Assembly: GCA_050084515.1 (NCBI GenBank)
Contig: CM114274.1
Location: 26,474,001-26,538,000, forward strand
Origin: Blasia pusilla
Lineage: Eukaryota; Marchantiophyta; Marchantiopsida; Blasiales
Direction of reading: 5' to 3'
DNA length: 64,000 nt
Position 1 is the first letter of the stretch; every line of letters starts with the position of its first letter. Shown one piece after another: positions 1 through 9,045 of the stretch. Position numbers and translations under genes: made by a program. The notes beneath the pieces were generated by a model. The model did not search any database. It worked only from the letters and a program-made list of their open reading frames with translations, and had not been told where the DNA came from.

Positions 1-540
1 CTTTAGCTCATCAAAGACAACACCGCGACTAATGATAGGCTGCCTAGATGATGGAATGTAGCACTTATATCCCTTAGTTCAATCAGCATAGCCAATGAAG
101 ATACATCTTTCAGACGTCTGACGTCTCCCAAAAGAAACATGAGCATAACAAATACAACCAAATACTTTCAAGAAGGAAAAATCAGATTTACTTCTTGTGA
201 AGACTTCGAATGGAGTTTTATCATGAACTCGTGCTGTTGGAGTTCAATTGATTAAGAAGATTGCACATGCTACAGCCTCTGCCCAATACACCTTAGGCAT
301 GCTCTTTTCATTCAACATGGCTCGTGCCGCTTAAAAAATAAGTCGATTTTTCCTCTCAGCCACTCCATTTTTTTGTGGAGTGTAACGGCAAGTCACTTGA
401 CGTTGGATGCCAATCTGAGGTAAATAGTCATCAAACTTTGTTGAAAGATACTCTCCACCTCCATGACAACGTAATTTCAAAATGTGTTCTCTAGTTTGCT
501 TCTCTACTAGAGCTCTGAATGTTTGGAACACTCAGAATAC
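1..540 (-). pseudogene. copia integrase, core and C-terminal part
   Basis: Minus-strand translation shows integrase hallmarks. LRCHGGGEY (near 450-480) is the place of the second catalytic Asp, and YTPQKNGVAERKNR (near 340-385) carries the catalytic Glu. Below 330 another frame continues with copia-like text such as KVYWAEAVACAIFLIN and FLKVFGCICYAHV, and ends near 5 with GVVFDE. The canonical SD before the GGE motif reads CH here, so the second catalytic Asp is replaced by His. A frameshift separates the two parts and an in-frame stop follows FLIN. This copy could not integrate DNA. Confidence 0.85.
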
Positions 541-554
541 CTCTAACTTGGCTT

Positions 555-1255
555 TCAGAAAGTATACCCATACATACCGAGAGAAGTCATCAATAAATGA
601 AATAAAATACTGGAAACCACTAAGGCTTTGTTGTGATGTTGTCCACACATCATTGTGGATATCCTAGATGCTCTTCTAGCTTGCTTTGGAAAAGAAAATA
701 TAGCTTGTTTTCTAAATTGGCAAGCATGACATACTTCTAACGTAGCAGGACTCGCTAAACTAGGGAGTCTTATTACTATATTAGATGATGAAAGACTTTG
801 TAATCTTTGAAGATTCATATGTCCTATTCTTTTATGCCATACATTTAGATCTGTGACTTGTTGGTCGGTTTGACCATACATTATTGTTTGAATCTCTGCC
901 ATAGAAATATCTAATTCGAACATTCTGCTAGATCTAGTTCCTCTGGCTATCACACTGTGGTCATCCATTGTTTCAATGAAACAACCATCTACGTTAAACT
1001 TCACTTGATAATCGTATTTAACTATCTGTCCTACAGAGATAAGGTTTCTTGCAATGGTAGGAACATAGAGAACATTTCCAAGAGCACAAAGACCATCTAA
1101 TGTTATTGGAACTTTATCGGTTTGCGTGATATGATGTTGAGTGTCATCTCCTGTGAGCTCAATTGCAGGATCTTTCACCGGCTCCAAACTACTTAACCAT
1201 TTCGCTTGTGAGATCATGTGATTTGATGCACCGGAGTCAATGTACCAATCATTGT
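555..1255 (-). pseudogene. copia protease end and GAG-pre-integrase domain
   Basis: The open frame from 1217 down to 555 holds the GAG-pre-integrase signature: LNVWHKRIGHMNLQRL, then CHACQFRKQ with the zinc-binding Cys pair. Just upstream in the same frame (about 1215-1250) is WYIDSGASNH, the DSGA active-site motif of a copia aspartic protease, so the true frame extends above the first Met. LYVPTIARNLISVGQI is the usual copia stretch between the two. The longest intact piece of this element, it breaks by frameshift before the integrase core. Confidence 0.9.
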
Positions 1256-1589
1256 CGAGTCTTTCTTGACCATTGCTCCCATATGATGAGTCATGACCAA
1301 GAGATGCTCTATTTGTGAATGATGTTGTTCTTTGTAGTGCTCTTGGTGTTGTTGCTCCACATAGTTTTGTTGATGTAAGGCTCCCATTCTCATATCGGCC
1401 TTCTTCTTGAAGAAAAACTTTGCATAGTGACCCTTTATCCTACACTAATTGCAAGATCCAGAGACCCTCTCCTGTTGTCCTCAACCTCGACGGTTTCCAC
1501 CATCATTACTTTGTGATTACGTTTGGTACTGGTTCGTAGTTGATTGAGTAACGTTATATTGAGTGCCTCTTCCTCCATATGCTTGATAT
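1256..1589 (-). pseudogene. copia gag C-terminal part with broken zinc knuckle
   Basis: Around 1425-1465 the minus strand reads a CX2CX4HX4C-type nucleocapsid knuckle in which one position is a stop codon and the last Cys is Phe (CRIKGHYAKF is legible). It is followed by a Lys-rich stretch and then a Gln/His-rich spacer leading to the protease. This is the normal place of the gag knuckle in copia. The gag N-terminus is separated from it by the gypsy LTR insertion and is not visible in this window. Confidence 0.65.
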
Positions 1590-2110
1590 TGTCACGTCCT
1601 TTAGGATAGATCGGTGAGATCTAGTAGAGCGTCTTCAAGAGTAGTGGAGGACACGCCTAGGAGGTCGAGGGTGACCTGCTGAGGCCTCGGGAAACCTGAG
1701 AGAGCAGGTTTCCCCTTCGTTTTGGCTCATTTGGAGCCATATTGAGGAACTTACTATTTTAGGTAAGTACCATTTTGAGTATATGATCGACTTTTTATTT
1801 TTGGTAAGTGGCCCTTGACCTCTTACATCAGGTCAAGAGCCAAAGAGGTGACTTGGGAGAATAGGTTACCATGGAGAGAGCTTGGGAGAGGGGAGGGGTA
1901 TATATCCCAAGGAGAGAGAGCTTGAGAACTCATTCTCTCTTTGTTGAACCTCTTGCATGCATGGGAGCGGAACTATGGTCCCTTGCCTTGTGAGTGTAAC
2001 CCAAGCCTCTCATTAGGAGAGTGGGTTTGGTTTGACATGAGAGAGAGTGCACACCTTTGAGAGCTATGGTGTGAGATTGTGTAGAGAGAGATTGGATCTT
2101 ATTTTACAAA
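1590..2110 (+). repeat. 5' LTR of copy A (3' end lost)
   Basis: Begins TGTCACGTCC and matches by eye the reverse complement of 40340-40834, the plus-strand LTR at 45545-45976 and the isolated LTR at 50205-50751. Shared blocks include TTTAGGATAGATC, the AGGTCAAG block, the GGGGTATA block, CTCATTCTCTCTTT and GAGAGTGGGTTTGG. Similarity ends near 2110; the last ~130 bp present in the other LTRs (ending GCGCAC...ACA) are absent and low-complexity sequence follows. The primer-binding site is therefore also lost or unrecognisable. Confidence 0.8.
1893..1910 (+). promoter_or_regulatory. candidate LTR promoter (TATA-like GGGGTATATATCCC)
   Basis: The block is shared in position by the other LTRs: GGGTATACCC-like at about 50458-50468, and GGTATACCCC read on the plus strand near 40521-40531 inside the reversed LTR. 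It lies mid-LTR, downstream of a purine-rich stretch and before a pyrimidine-rich CTCATTCTCTC block, a plausible U3/R position. The promoter role is inferred. Confidence 0.4.
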
Positions 2111-2111
2111 G

Positions 2112-2157
2112 AGAGAATGAGAGAATGAGAGAATGCGAGAATGCGAGAATGAGAGAG
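2112..2157 (+). repeat. GAGAATGA-type microrepeat
   Basis: About five imperfect 8-bp units (GAGAATGA, GAGAATGC) at the point where LTR similarity ends. It may mark the rearrangement breakpoint that removed the end of the LTR. Confidence 0.75.
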
Positions 2158-3700
2158 CTTCATGGGAGAGCTCGCTGGTCACTCGCTATTTTTGCAGGTT
2201 GGGGACCGTGTTCCTGGTTCAACGGCTCATGGGAGTGCTCATCGGAGCAAAGGTTGCTTGGATTGTTCTTTGCATTTGTCGATTTTTCGTGTGGAAGAGT
2301 GGCGCGCGGAAGCGTTGCCCAATTTCTGATAGGGATTGAGTATGGATTGCCCCATGCCGGTGCTTTCGGGAGCACCATGTCGCTTGTTGATTTGCATTTT
2401 TACAGGTTTTACATTTTAGTTGGGAGGAATTAGCGCGGAAGCGCTGCCGAATGTTGGGTAGAAGAAAGAGACATTGGGCTTTACGACAGTCACCGTCAGT
2501 TTTTACTGGGATGTCCGATCCCAAATAGTTTTTAATGCTGGCGTAGATCGTAAAGCTGTTCAACAAACAATGTGCAATTTGGAGTTGCGAGAAAAAAGTT
2601 ATGGTCATTCTTGCAAAACTACCATTGCTAGGCGATTTTTAGGGTTAAATTGTGCAAACCCTAAACCAGCTGCCACACCGCCGGCGGCCGTCACCATCAT
2701 AGTCAATGTTAACCATCAACGGTCAACCGTCACCGTGAATGGTCCACCGTCCGTTGTCCACCCTTGGTTGCCATTGCCGCCATTACAAAGTAGAGGGTCT
2801 TCCACAACGTTCGTTGATTCTCGGACTTGCGTCGCCATCCCGTACTTTGTTTAGGCCGCCACCGTCATCAACCTGTGATGGCATATGACCTCCTGTTATA
2901 GTGTTTGAGTTTTGATTTCTTGCTGCTATGTTGTGATTGGTAGCCTCTCAACGAAGATCGGGTACCGTGCCGTAACGCCCGTAGCCGCAACGCGCCGCCG
3001 ATTGCCGCGCCGTGCCGCTTGTGGCCGCACCACACCGTCTTGATCACGGAGCCACTCCGGAATTGTGGAGCAGAGTGTGGGTTTATCGTTGATTGAGGAG
3101 GGTATGCCGCCGAGTGCCGCATCCCATCATCGAGGGCCGTGCCGTTCGTAGCTATTCCGTGCCGCCTGCAACGCCGCACCGTTCCGCTGGAAGTGCACCG
3201 TCTATCGAGGAGTTTTGAGCAACGTCAGTACGGGAGGAGTATGACTTGCTCAATGGAGGAGTTATCTCCACCACCGAGTTGGGGTCGAGATTTTCAGTTG
3301 CTGAGGAGCGACATCGACATGTGTTCAGGTTACCCATTCTGGTCCTTTATCCTGCACGTGTGAGGGATTCTGGGATTTGGGTAGTTTATTTGGGGATATT
3401 GGGTGTGTGGATGCTGAGAGCATCATTTATGTATGTGATTTAGGGGACATAGACCTGTGTGGGATGTCCGGAGTTGAGTGTAGGTTGTCGATGAGATGAT
3501 AGCCTGGTCGATTTGCCGCACCACGCCGCTTATTGCCGCACGTTACATGTCTCGGGGAGGGAGAGTGTAGATTGAGTGCTGCATGTTTGGGATGAGTGAT
3601 TGAGGGATTACTCGCGAGGCAAGAGTGATCGGGTGAGAAGGACACGAGGGTCATCACGGCGTCCGTTCGGGACTTTGAGAGGCGAGGTGGTGAACCCGAG
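2158..3700 (+). other. long 5' leader of copy A, CpG-rich, no gene recognised
   Basis: No convincing coding frame is seen although short frames are open on both strands. The segment 2280-2450 holds two echoes of a GCGCGGAAGCG block. From 2950 to 3190 and again at 3510-3545 the sequence is dense in GCCGC, GTGCCGC and GCCGCACC words, far more CpG than the surrounding DNA. Position between LTR and gag makes it the element's leader, but it could be foreign sequence picked up after the LTR was truncated. Confidence 0.5.
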
Positions 3701-3730
3701 AGTAGCTCTAGAGGTTTTACGCGGAGTGGC

Positions 3731-5035
3731 GTGAGGTTCCGAGGGTCTTCACTTCAGGGACCACCTCGACCTCGTTCTGTGTCATCGTTAGATGAGGGGG
3801 AGGATGTAGAGGAATTTGTGAGCACATTGCCACACATTCTGAGTGGTCCTACCAGTTGGGCGTACGAGATGGACAATTGGGGTAGAGGACCGCGTAGGTT
3901 TTCAGGTGCAGTAGGTACGATTGAGTTGCACGATTTCATAGCAGAGTTTAGGAGTTGGTGCGACTCCTAGCGGGCCAGGAACTCTAGAAAGTTCAACCCG
4001 TTTACAGCATGGAACGGTATGTTCCAGCATTTAGAGGGGGCACCCATGGACGATTACCATGAGTTTTCCCACAGATATGCCCAGGAGATTGAGGCATAAC
4101 GACTCTACTATGACCCACACTATGTGTCATGGACGAAGCCGTTCCCAGATGAGGAGGAGGAGTCAGGATAGGCTACTTCCTCTTCCACTAGTGATGTTTT
4201 AGGAGGGGTCACTTGCACTGGAGCAGTTGCACCGTCTAGTCGGGTTCGTCCCAGGTTCAACCCCGTGGTTGAGTTCTTTGCTGAGTTGAGGGCGAGCTAC
4301 CAAGGGGTACGGACGGAAAAGTTGCGGAGCATCCACAACTTCCAGAGGCGCCCGGGTGAGAGTTTACGTGAGGCTTACACTCGCTTGCGCCGGTTGATCA
4401 ACGTCACTCAGGGGATGATAGAGGCTCAGGCTATCCAGTCATGGTACGCGATGTTGGACCAGACCCTGCGGCCACGAGTGTGGGAGGGGGTGCTTCTTAT
4501 GAACACCTCCCCTACGTTGAGAGATGTGTTTAGGACCGTCGAGAACATTGAGCGCAATATGGCGGAGGAGAGCGTAGCCACCATGGGTTCTGGACGAGAG
4601 CAGTCGCGATTGGCTGCACCACTTGTGCAGCAACGTGGACTTCGAGATAGGTCAATTGTGGCACCACGAGCTCAGGGAGGATATCGGGAGCCCGTGGCAC
4701 AAAGACCTACGCCTTCATATGCGGCTCAGCAGCAATCGCCTACTATTACTTGTTGGTCATGTGGTGGAGCCCATCATCAGCGCCATTGCACTCGTCAAGG
4801 TCATGGACGTATGCCTCAGCATGGAGGAGGAGATGGTGTTGCACCAAGAGGTTATCAGTGTGATTATTTTCAGAGGTATGGTCATACACGCGCCAGGTGT
4901 TTCAGTTTACATCTTGAGTTACGTTCGTACCATGGGCCAGAGAGGGCACCAGAGCGAGTAGCCGGTCCGGGTGGGCTTAGTGATCGTGCACCAGGTGGTC
5001 CGGTTGGGGGACGAGGAGCTGGAGTTGCCCGATAG
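3731..5035 (+). pseudogene. gag polyprotein of copy A, three in-frame stops
   Basis: One reading frame runs through the whole segment, interrupted by TAG at 3968-3970, TAA at 4097-4099 and TAG at 4169-4171, then open from 4265 to 5035. The middle (about 4270-4560) has retrotransposon capsid character: FFAELRASYQGVRTEKL, FQRRPGESLREAYTRLRRL, then DVFRTVENIERNM. The C-terminal part carries a zinc knuckle CWSCGGAHHQRHC (about 4750-4790) and a second, YQCDYFQRYGHTRARC (about 4855-4900), whose second Cys is Phe. An Arg/Gly-rich tail follows. The frame continues open a little upstream of 3731, so the original start is uncertain. Confidence 0.85.
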
Positions 5036-6228
5036 GGTGGTGGAGCTGCCCGTGGAGGAGGTAGAGTACCACCACCTAGATGCGTCGAGGGAGACGCCAA
5101 ACGTGGTGGGATGGTCGCCGGATCTGGCGAGCTCTGAGGAGCAGATTGCCGCTATGGCATTGAGGTTACCCGATGCCGGATCCGTGGCATCGACATCATA
5201 TGGAGCAGCTAGAGATCTGGAGGATCCTGGTTGGATGTGCGGGGTTGCCCAGATGGAGGCCGCCGTAGTTGTGACGCGTGGAGCAGCCGTAGAGTTGGAT
5301 CCACAGCGAGGGGAAGCCAGAAAACAGACTAGGCTTCCTCAGTCTTTCACGTTGTCCGAAGCGATGAGGACCCCATCGATGGGTCCTCATCAAAGTTCCT
5401 TGAGAGTTGGTGATGTTGTTGGTGTGGAGGCACGGAGGGCGATGGGAGAAGCGAGTGCGATGACTCCTATTGTTGATGCTTCGGAGGGGCATGTGTCAAG
5501 CACATTGTTGGGGGCGGCCACCGTTGTGTACCGCACTCCTTTATTTTCTGCTTTCGATGTTATGACGTTGGGGGGTACGCCCACCAAGGATTTTTGGCTG
5601 GCCGCGTGGCTATGTGAGCGCGGAGTTGGAGTTCCTACATCACGTTCACAGGCGATTGTAGAGGAGGTGATGGACCTACCCTTGGAGCGGATGCTCGGAC
5701 CGTCCACGTCAGATTCATGGCAGGCTGCGGCTGCTAGATTGGCGGAGATGCCCGCTAGACCCGCGATAGAGCGTGCCATGGCTTCTCCTGGTGTTGTGTT
5801 GCTGGATAACCGAGGAGAGGTCTTCCAGTTGGTGAGTCCTGGAGGTAGAGCTTTTAGTTCGCAGCGCGTCTTGTTGGATTCAGGAGCGCAACCCCTGATG
5901 TTGGGAAAAGCGTCATTCAAAGGATTGGGCTTGACGAGAGCCGATGTGGAGCGTTTTCCATACCGGATACAGACATCCTTGGGTGGAGCGAGTACCACAG
6001 TATATCACCCGATAGGAGGTCGTGGTGAGGATTCGCCCGGGACATCCTACTGATGAGTCTGTGGTGTGCGCCAAGGCAATAGTGACTGATGCAGAGTCCA
6101 ACGACGTCTTGGTTGGTGGAGCAGTGTTATACCCGATGGGGTTTTCCCTGGATTACTGGGAGGAGTCAGCGTCCTACAGACCAAGATGGCTGTCATGTGA
6201 TGGGCGCCTTAGCTCATTACCCGTTTGA
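4971..6228 (+). pseudogene. protease-region polyprotein of copy A
   Basis: A 360-codon frame (4971-6053) overlaps the end of gag in another frame, as expected for a gag-pol shift or decay. It ends with an aspartic protease: VLLDSGAQPLMLGK (about 5868-5910) has the DSGA active site, followed by GLGLTRADVERFPYRIQT. After a frameshift near 6030 the protease continues at 6022-6228 with ESNDVLVGGAVLYPMGFSLD, a retropepsin-like C-terminal half. Upstream of the active site is a conserved segment FDVMTLGGTPTKDFWLAAWL that recurs in copy B (44260-44378), so it is a real part of the polyprotein with no function I can name. Confidence 0.8.
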
Positions 6229-6240
6229 TTCACATGTGCA

Positions 6241-6594
6241 GTGATCGAGCAATGGCCAGGAGAGATGGTGACCTTAGCAGCATTTAGCAGTGCCATCACT
6301 TGGCCTAGTGATTTAATTGAGGGATATGTCCATGCAAGGGATACTCCCGTTCCTAAAATTTCTATGGAGAGGAGTGTTATGGTAGGTGCATCATTCCGTG
6401 GAGGAGAGGTGCCGATGTGGGGCTCGACTAAGGAGCTTCGACGATTGGCAGATGAGCACGTATAGACCGCGTGGTGTGAGGCGTTTGCACCGGAGCGTGA
6501 CGGGTCTGAGGAACCCCATGTAGCAAGGAGTGCTACGATGACACCCTTGGATACCACACCCATTGTGTGGTGTACCCCGGAGGAGGATATTTGA
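6241..6594 (+). pseudogene. conserved linker between protease and methyltransferase, unknown function
   Basis: One frame reads IEQWPGEMVTLA, then ITWPSDLIEGYVHARD, SFRGGEVPMWGS and KELRRLADEHV, stops at 6463-6465, resumes with the tail TTPIVWCTPEED and meets TGA at 6592-6594. In copy B (43180-43520) the same text is present and the last stop is a Trp codon, so the methyltransferase was originally read through as part of the polyprotein. I recognise no domain; conservation between two copies shows it was once coding. Confidence 0.65.
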
Positions 6595-7370
6595 GTGTTA
6601 GATCTCTTTGGAGGAATTAGCACCGGGTTAGCTACTGTTTTGCAGGCAGGAGTGCGAGTACAGCAGTACCTATATGTGGAGAGTGATGATGTTACGAGGC
6701 GCGTCTCACTACGACATGTGGCGCAGTTATGCCTACGTTTTCCTAACTTATTGTCTGCGTCCCGCGATCTGAGGGGTATCGAGTTCCCTACCGAGGATAT
6801 TTTGTTGTTGGGCGCGCAGGACTTAGAGCGGTAGGGACCATTGATTTGGTCATTTCGGTTGGCCATGTCAGGGCCAATCGAGTGCTGGACGAGGCAGCCG
6901 GTTGGCTGACACTCGGTCCAGGTTGTTTTGGGAGATGTTGAGGATCTTACGGCAGTTGCAAGAGCACCGGTCTCATTCTCCAGCCTATATTCTGGAGAAT
7001 GTGCCGATCTTAGGAGACTCCTGGTCACGGGTGGTGACGAGTGCTCATCAAGTGCGTGCTTGGATCGGCCCAGCAGTGTTCTTGGATGCGGAGAGTGTAG
7101 GTTCTAGAGCCCATCGCCCTGTCTATGGTGGACCAACTTGGTACCCCATGCGGTGTTACGGAAGGCGTATGCGAGAGTGGAGCGCCCCTCCCATTTGTTA
7201 GTGGATTCCATTCTGGATCCAGGTCGTCGATCACAGGCAGTGAGGCACGATGATCAACCACCGTTGACTGTGGTCAACAAGGTAGGCAGGCCGCGGGCAG
7301 CCTTGCCCCCGTTTGTGAGTTTTCCCGCTTCCTATGCATAAAAGGAGGCCGGTCCTGGCTTGGTTTGGGA
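6595..7370 (+). pseudogene. C5-cytosine DNA methyltransferase domain, copy A
   Basis: Motifs occur in the standard, non-permuted order: motif I LDLFGGISTGL (6598-6630); motif IV IDLVI then, after a one-base frameshift near 6858, WPCQGQS with the catalytic Cys codon at 6866-6868; a segment RSRLFWEMLRILRQLQ; motif VI ILENVP (ENV at 6995-7003); motif VIII-like AHRP then, after a second frameshift near 7120, WTNLVPH (WTN at 7129-7137). The target-recognition side follows (DSILDPGRRS). The HR..WWTNL.P arrangement recalls DNMT3-type enzymes, and PCQG.S is the general C5-methylase form. The frame ends near 7340-7370 where the element is truncated, so motifs IX-X are lost. It would transfer a methyl group from SAM to cytosine if intact; this copy cannot. 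Confidence 0.85.
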
Positions 7371-7899
7371 TGACCAGGTTCTAACTTTAAAATTAGAACA
7401 AAACAAATAACCCCCCTTTTACGCTCTTACGGTGATCGCTAGTCGCTAATTAAAAAAATAAAGTTGGAACCTTAAAGTTGTAAGTCACGAATGCTCCTAT
7501 AGAGTTTCGATCCCATGTCTCCATGGGCGCAAGCGAGGAACTAGGTGAAGACCTACGACGTTATATTTTAGGTGTTAGGCGCCACAAGAACAAGGAACCC
7601 TAGCCAGGATTCAATTGTGGTAGATGCAAATGTGAGACTCAATTGCAAGCTTCATTACTCAATTCTAGGAAATTTTTTTCAATGATTAAAGACATGTAGG
7701 ACATTGACCAAGTCTTAAACTTCATGGACGCAATGTCACCCACGTTGGAAAGAAAATTGAGGGAGAAGAATGTAACTCTTGCAATCAATTAAGTTTGGAA
7801 AGTTGAAGGTGTTCATTGACATAGGGACTCAACTAGTGGCGGAAGACTTGAGTCTCAAGAATAAAGATCATAGGACCGACATTCAAGGGGAGTAGGCGC
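7371..7899. other. no gene recognised
   Basis: AT-richer sequence after the break of copy A. Only scattered short frames are open. It may be the degenerate continuation of the minus-strand gypsy remnant that follows. Confidence 0.5.
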
Positions 7900-8800
7900 A
7901 CGACATACTTAGGTTTGCTTTTAGTTTATCTTGTAGTGGTACTTCATCCATTTCAGACTCCATACTTTCAATGTGACTCCCCAACAGTGGAACCCATCCT
8001 TGAGATCCTTTTCAAATTGTTGGGTCAAAATCAAGTGAGCAACATGTTTTACTTGATGAACCCTAAAAATTTGAGTATGAAAATTTATGCTTTGGATCTC
8101 AAGAATCCTCATGGCATTCCTGACACCAAGAGGCATCTCTAATATGCCTTTAATTGATCTAATCACTATAGCATATTTGGGCAAAAACAAAGTAATAAAA
8201 TCATGTCTATGTCGTCCAAGCTACATACTAAAAAATGTTCCCTAACACTAAACTCGATATCCTCTCCTAGAATCGCCATCTGAATTTTGAACACTTGGGT
8301 CGAGGTGGTTCTCAAGTGTTTTTCTACATATAGATCATAACTTGGGATTGCTCTCCGTCGATCACCAACACTCCCAGCCTCTCCATTGCCTTTGGATCTA
8401 TAAAGTTGCAAGTCACCATTGTGCCAATCAATGCAACCACATATTTTCCTATAATCAACACTTCAACTATAAACTAAAATTCATTAGCCTTCTAATGCGA
8501 ATCATTCAAAGGTTTATCTCCTTCTCGCAATTCATTTCTTGAAGCCTCTCAATCAATCAATTTAAATGCTAAGACCTCTAGATCACTAACCTAATCCCCA
8601 TCCTCACGTTGACCAACTGATCATACTTGTTGCAGTGGAGGCATTCTTGCTTGAGGTGTAATGGATCTTTGCATGCATAACACCCTCTGATGCTATACAG
8701 GTTCACTTCAAATTGCCCTTTGCTTGGAACTCCACGCTTGTTGTGGTTTGAACCTCTTTGGTTTTGAATCCGATTATGACATCTCTTCATGCTTTCTCTT
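7900..8800 (-). mobile_element. second Ty3/gypsy remnant: gag knuckle and protease
   Basis: Minus-strand reading gives, from right to left, a complete CCHC zinc knuckle CYACKDPLHLKQEC (about 8640-8685), then about 200 bp lower the protease entry VALIGTMVTCNFIDPKAMER (about 8375-8437). The usual active-site text in this family is ALID.GAT.NFID, so the catalytic Asp has become Gly. Below it an open segment continues (8411-8166 and 8190-7921) with frame changes and includes AILGEDIEFSVREHF. This is a different gypsy lineage from copies A-C, because its knuckle and protease text do not resemble theirs. Confidence 0.7.
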
Positions 8801-8953
8801 GTTGCCCCACCAAATAGTGTTCTTGCCTTTGTTATTGGGTTCTCTTTTTCTTGTATTGTGTTTTCTTAACTCTTTTGTTAAGGTTTTGATCCACAAACAC
8901 GAGAGGGATTGCAAGGCGCGGGAGAGAGAGTCTCAACGATCGAAAAAACGTCG

Positions 8954-9045
8954 AAGAGAGGCAAGAGCGTCGACGTTGGGCAAGAGCGCAAAGAGAGGAA
9001 AGAGCATCGACGTTGGGCAAGAGGGAGAAGAGAGGCAAGAGCGCG
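8954..9045 (+). repeat. tandem repeat, ~37-bp unit, about 2.4 copies
   Basis: Units share GAGAGGCAAGAGC and TCGACGTTGGGCAAGAG. All three minus-strand frames and one plus frame stay open across it, a by-product of the repeat rather than a sign of a gene. A GA/CT-rich run lies at about 9190-9212. Confidence 0.8.

Larger units (their letters stand above)
1..1589 (-). mobile_element. Ty1/copia retrotransposon, decayed, internal region
   Basis: Reading the minus strand from 1589 down to 1 gives the usual copia order: gag zinc-knuckle region, aspartic protease, GAG-pre-integrase, integrase core and integrase C-terminal part. The RT region would lie beyond the left edge of the window. Several frames are used and stop codons interrupt it, so it is not functional. 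No LTR of its own is visible. Its gag is cut at 1589/1590 by the LTR of the gypsy element described next, so this copia is older than that insertion. Confidence 0.9.
1590..7370 (+). mobile_element. Ty3/gypsy element carrying a C5-DNA methyltransferase, copy A (5' portion)
   Basis: Starts with an LTR edge TGTCACG at 1590 inside the copia gag, preceded by GATAT (1585-1589) as a possible target-site copy. It runs through a long leader, gag, protease, a linker and a cytosine methyltransferase, and stops abruptly near 7370, just after the segment GPGLVWDD. RT, integrase and the 3' LTR are missing. Copy B (40189-44400, minus strand) has the same order and supplies the missing 3' half. Stops and frameshifts occur in every domain. 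The family assignment as gypsy rests on the gag and protease here and on the RT/integrase pieces in copies B and C. Confidence 0.88.

Noticed and set aside
2047-2608. Frames of 68-129 codons after the LTR on both strands
   Set aside because: They run through a microrepeat and contain no gag or other domain; likely leader sequence.
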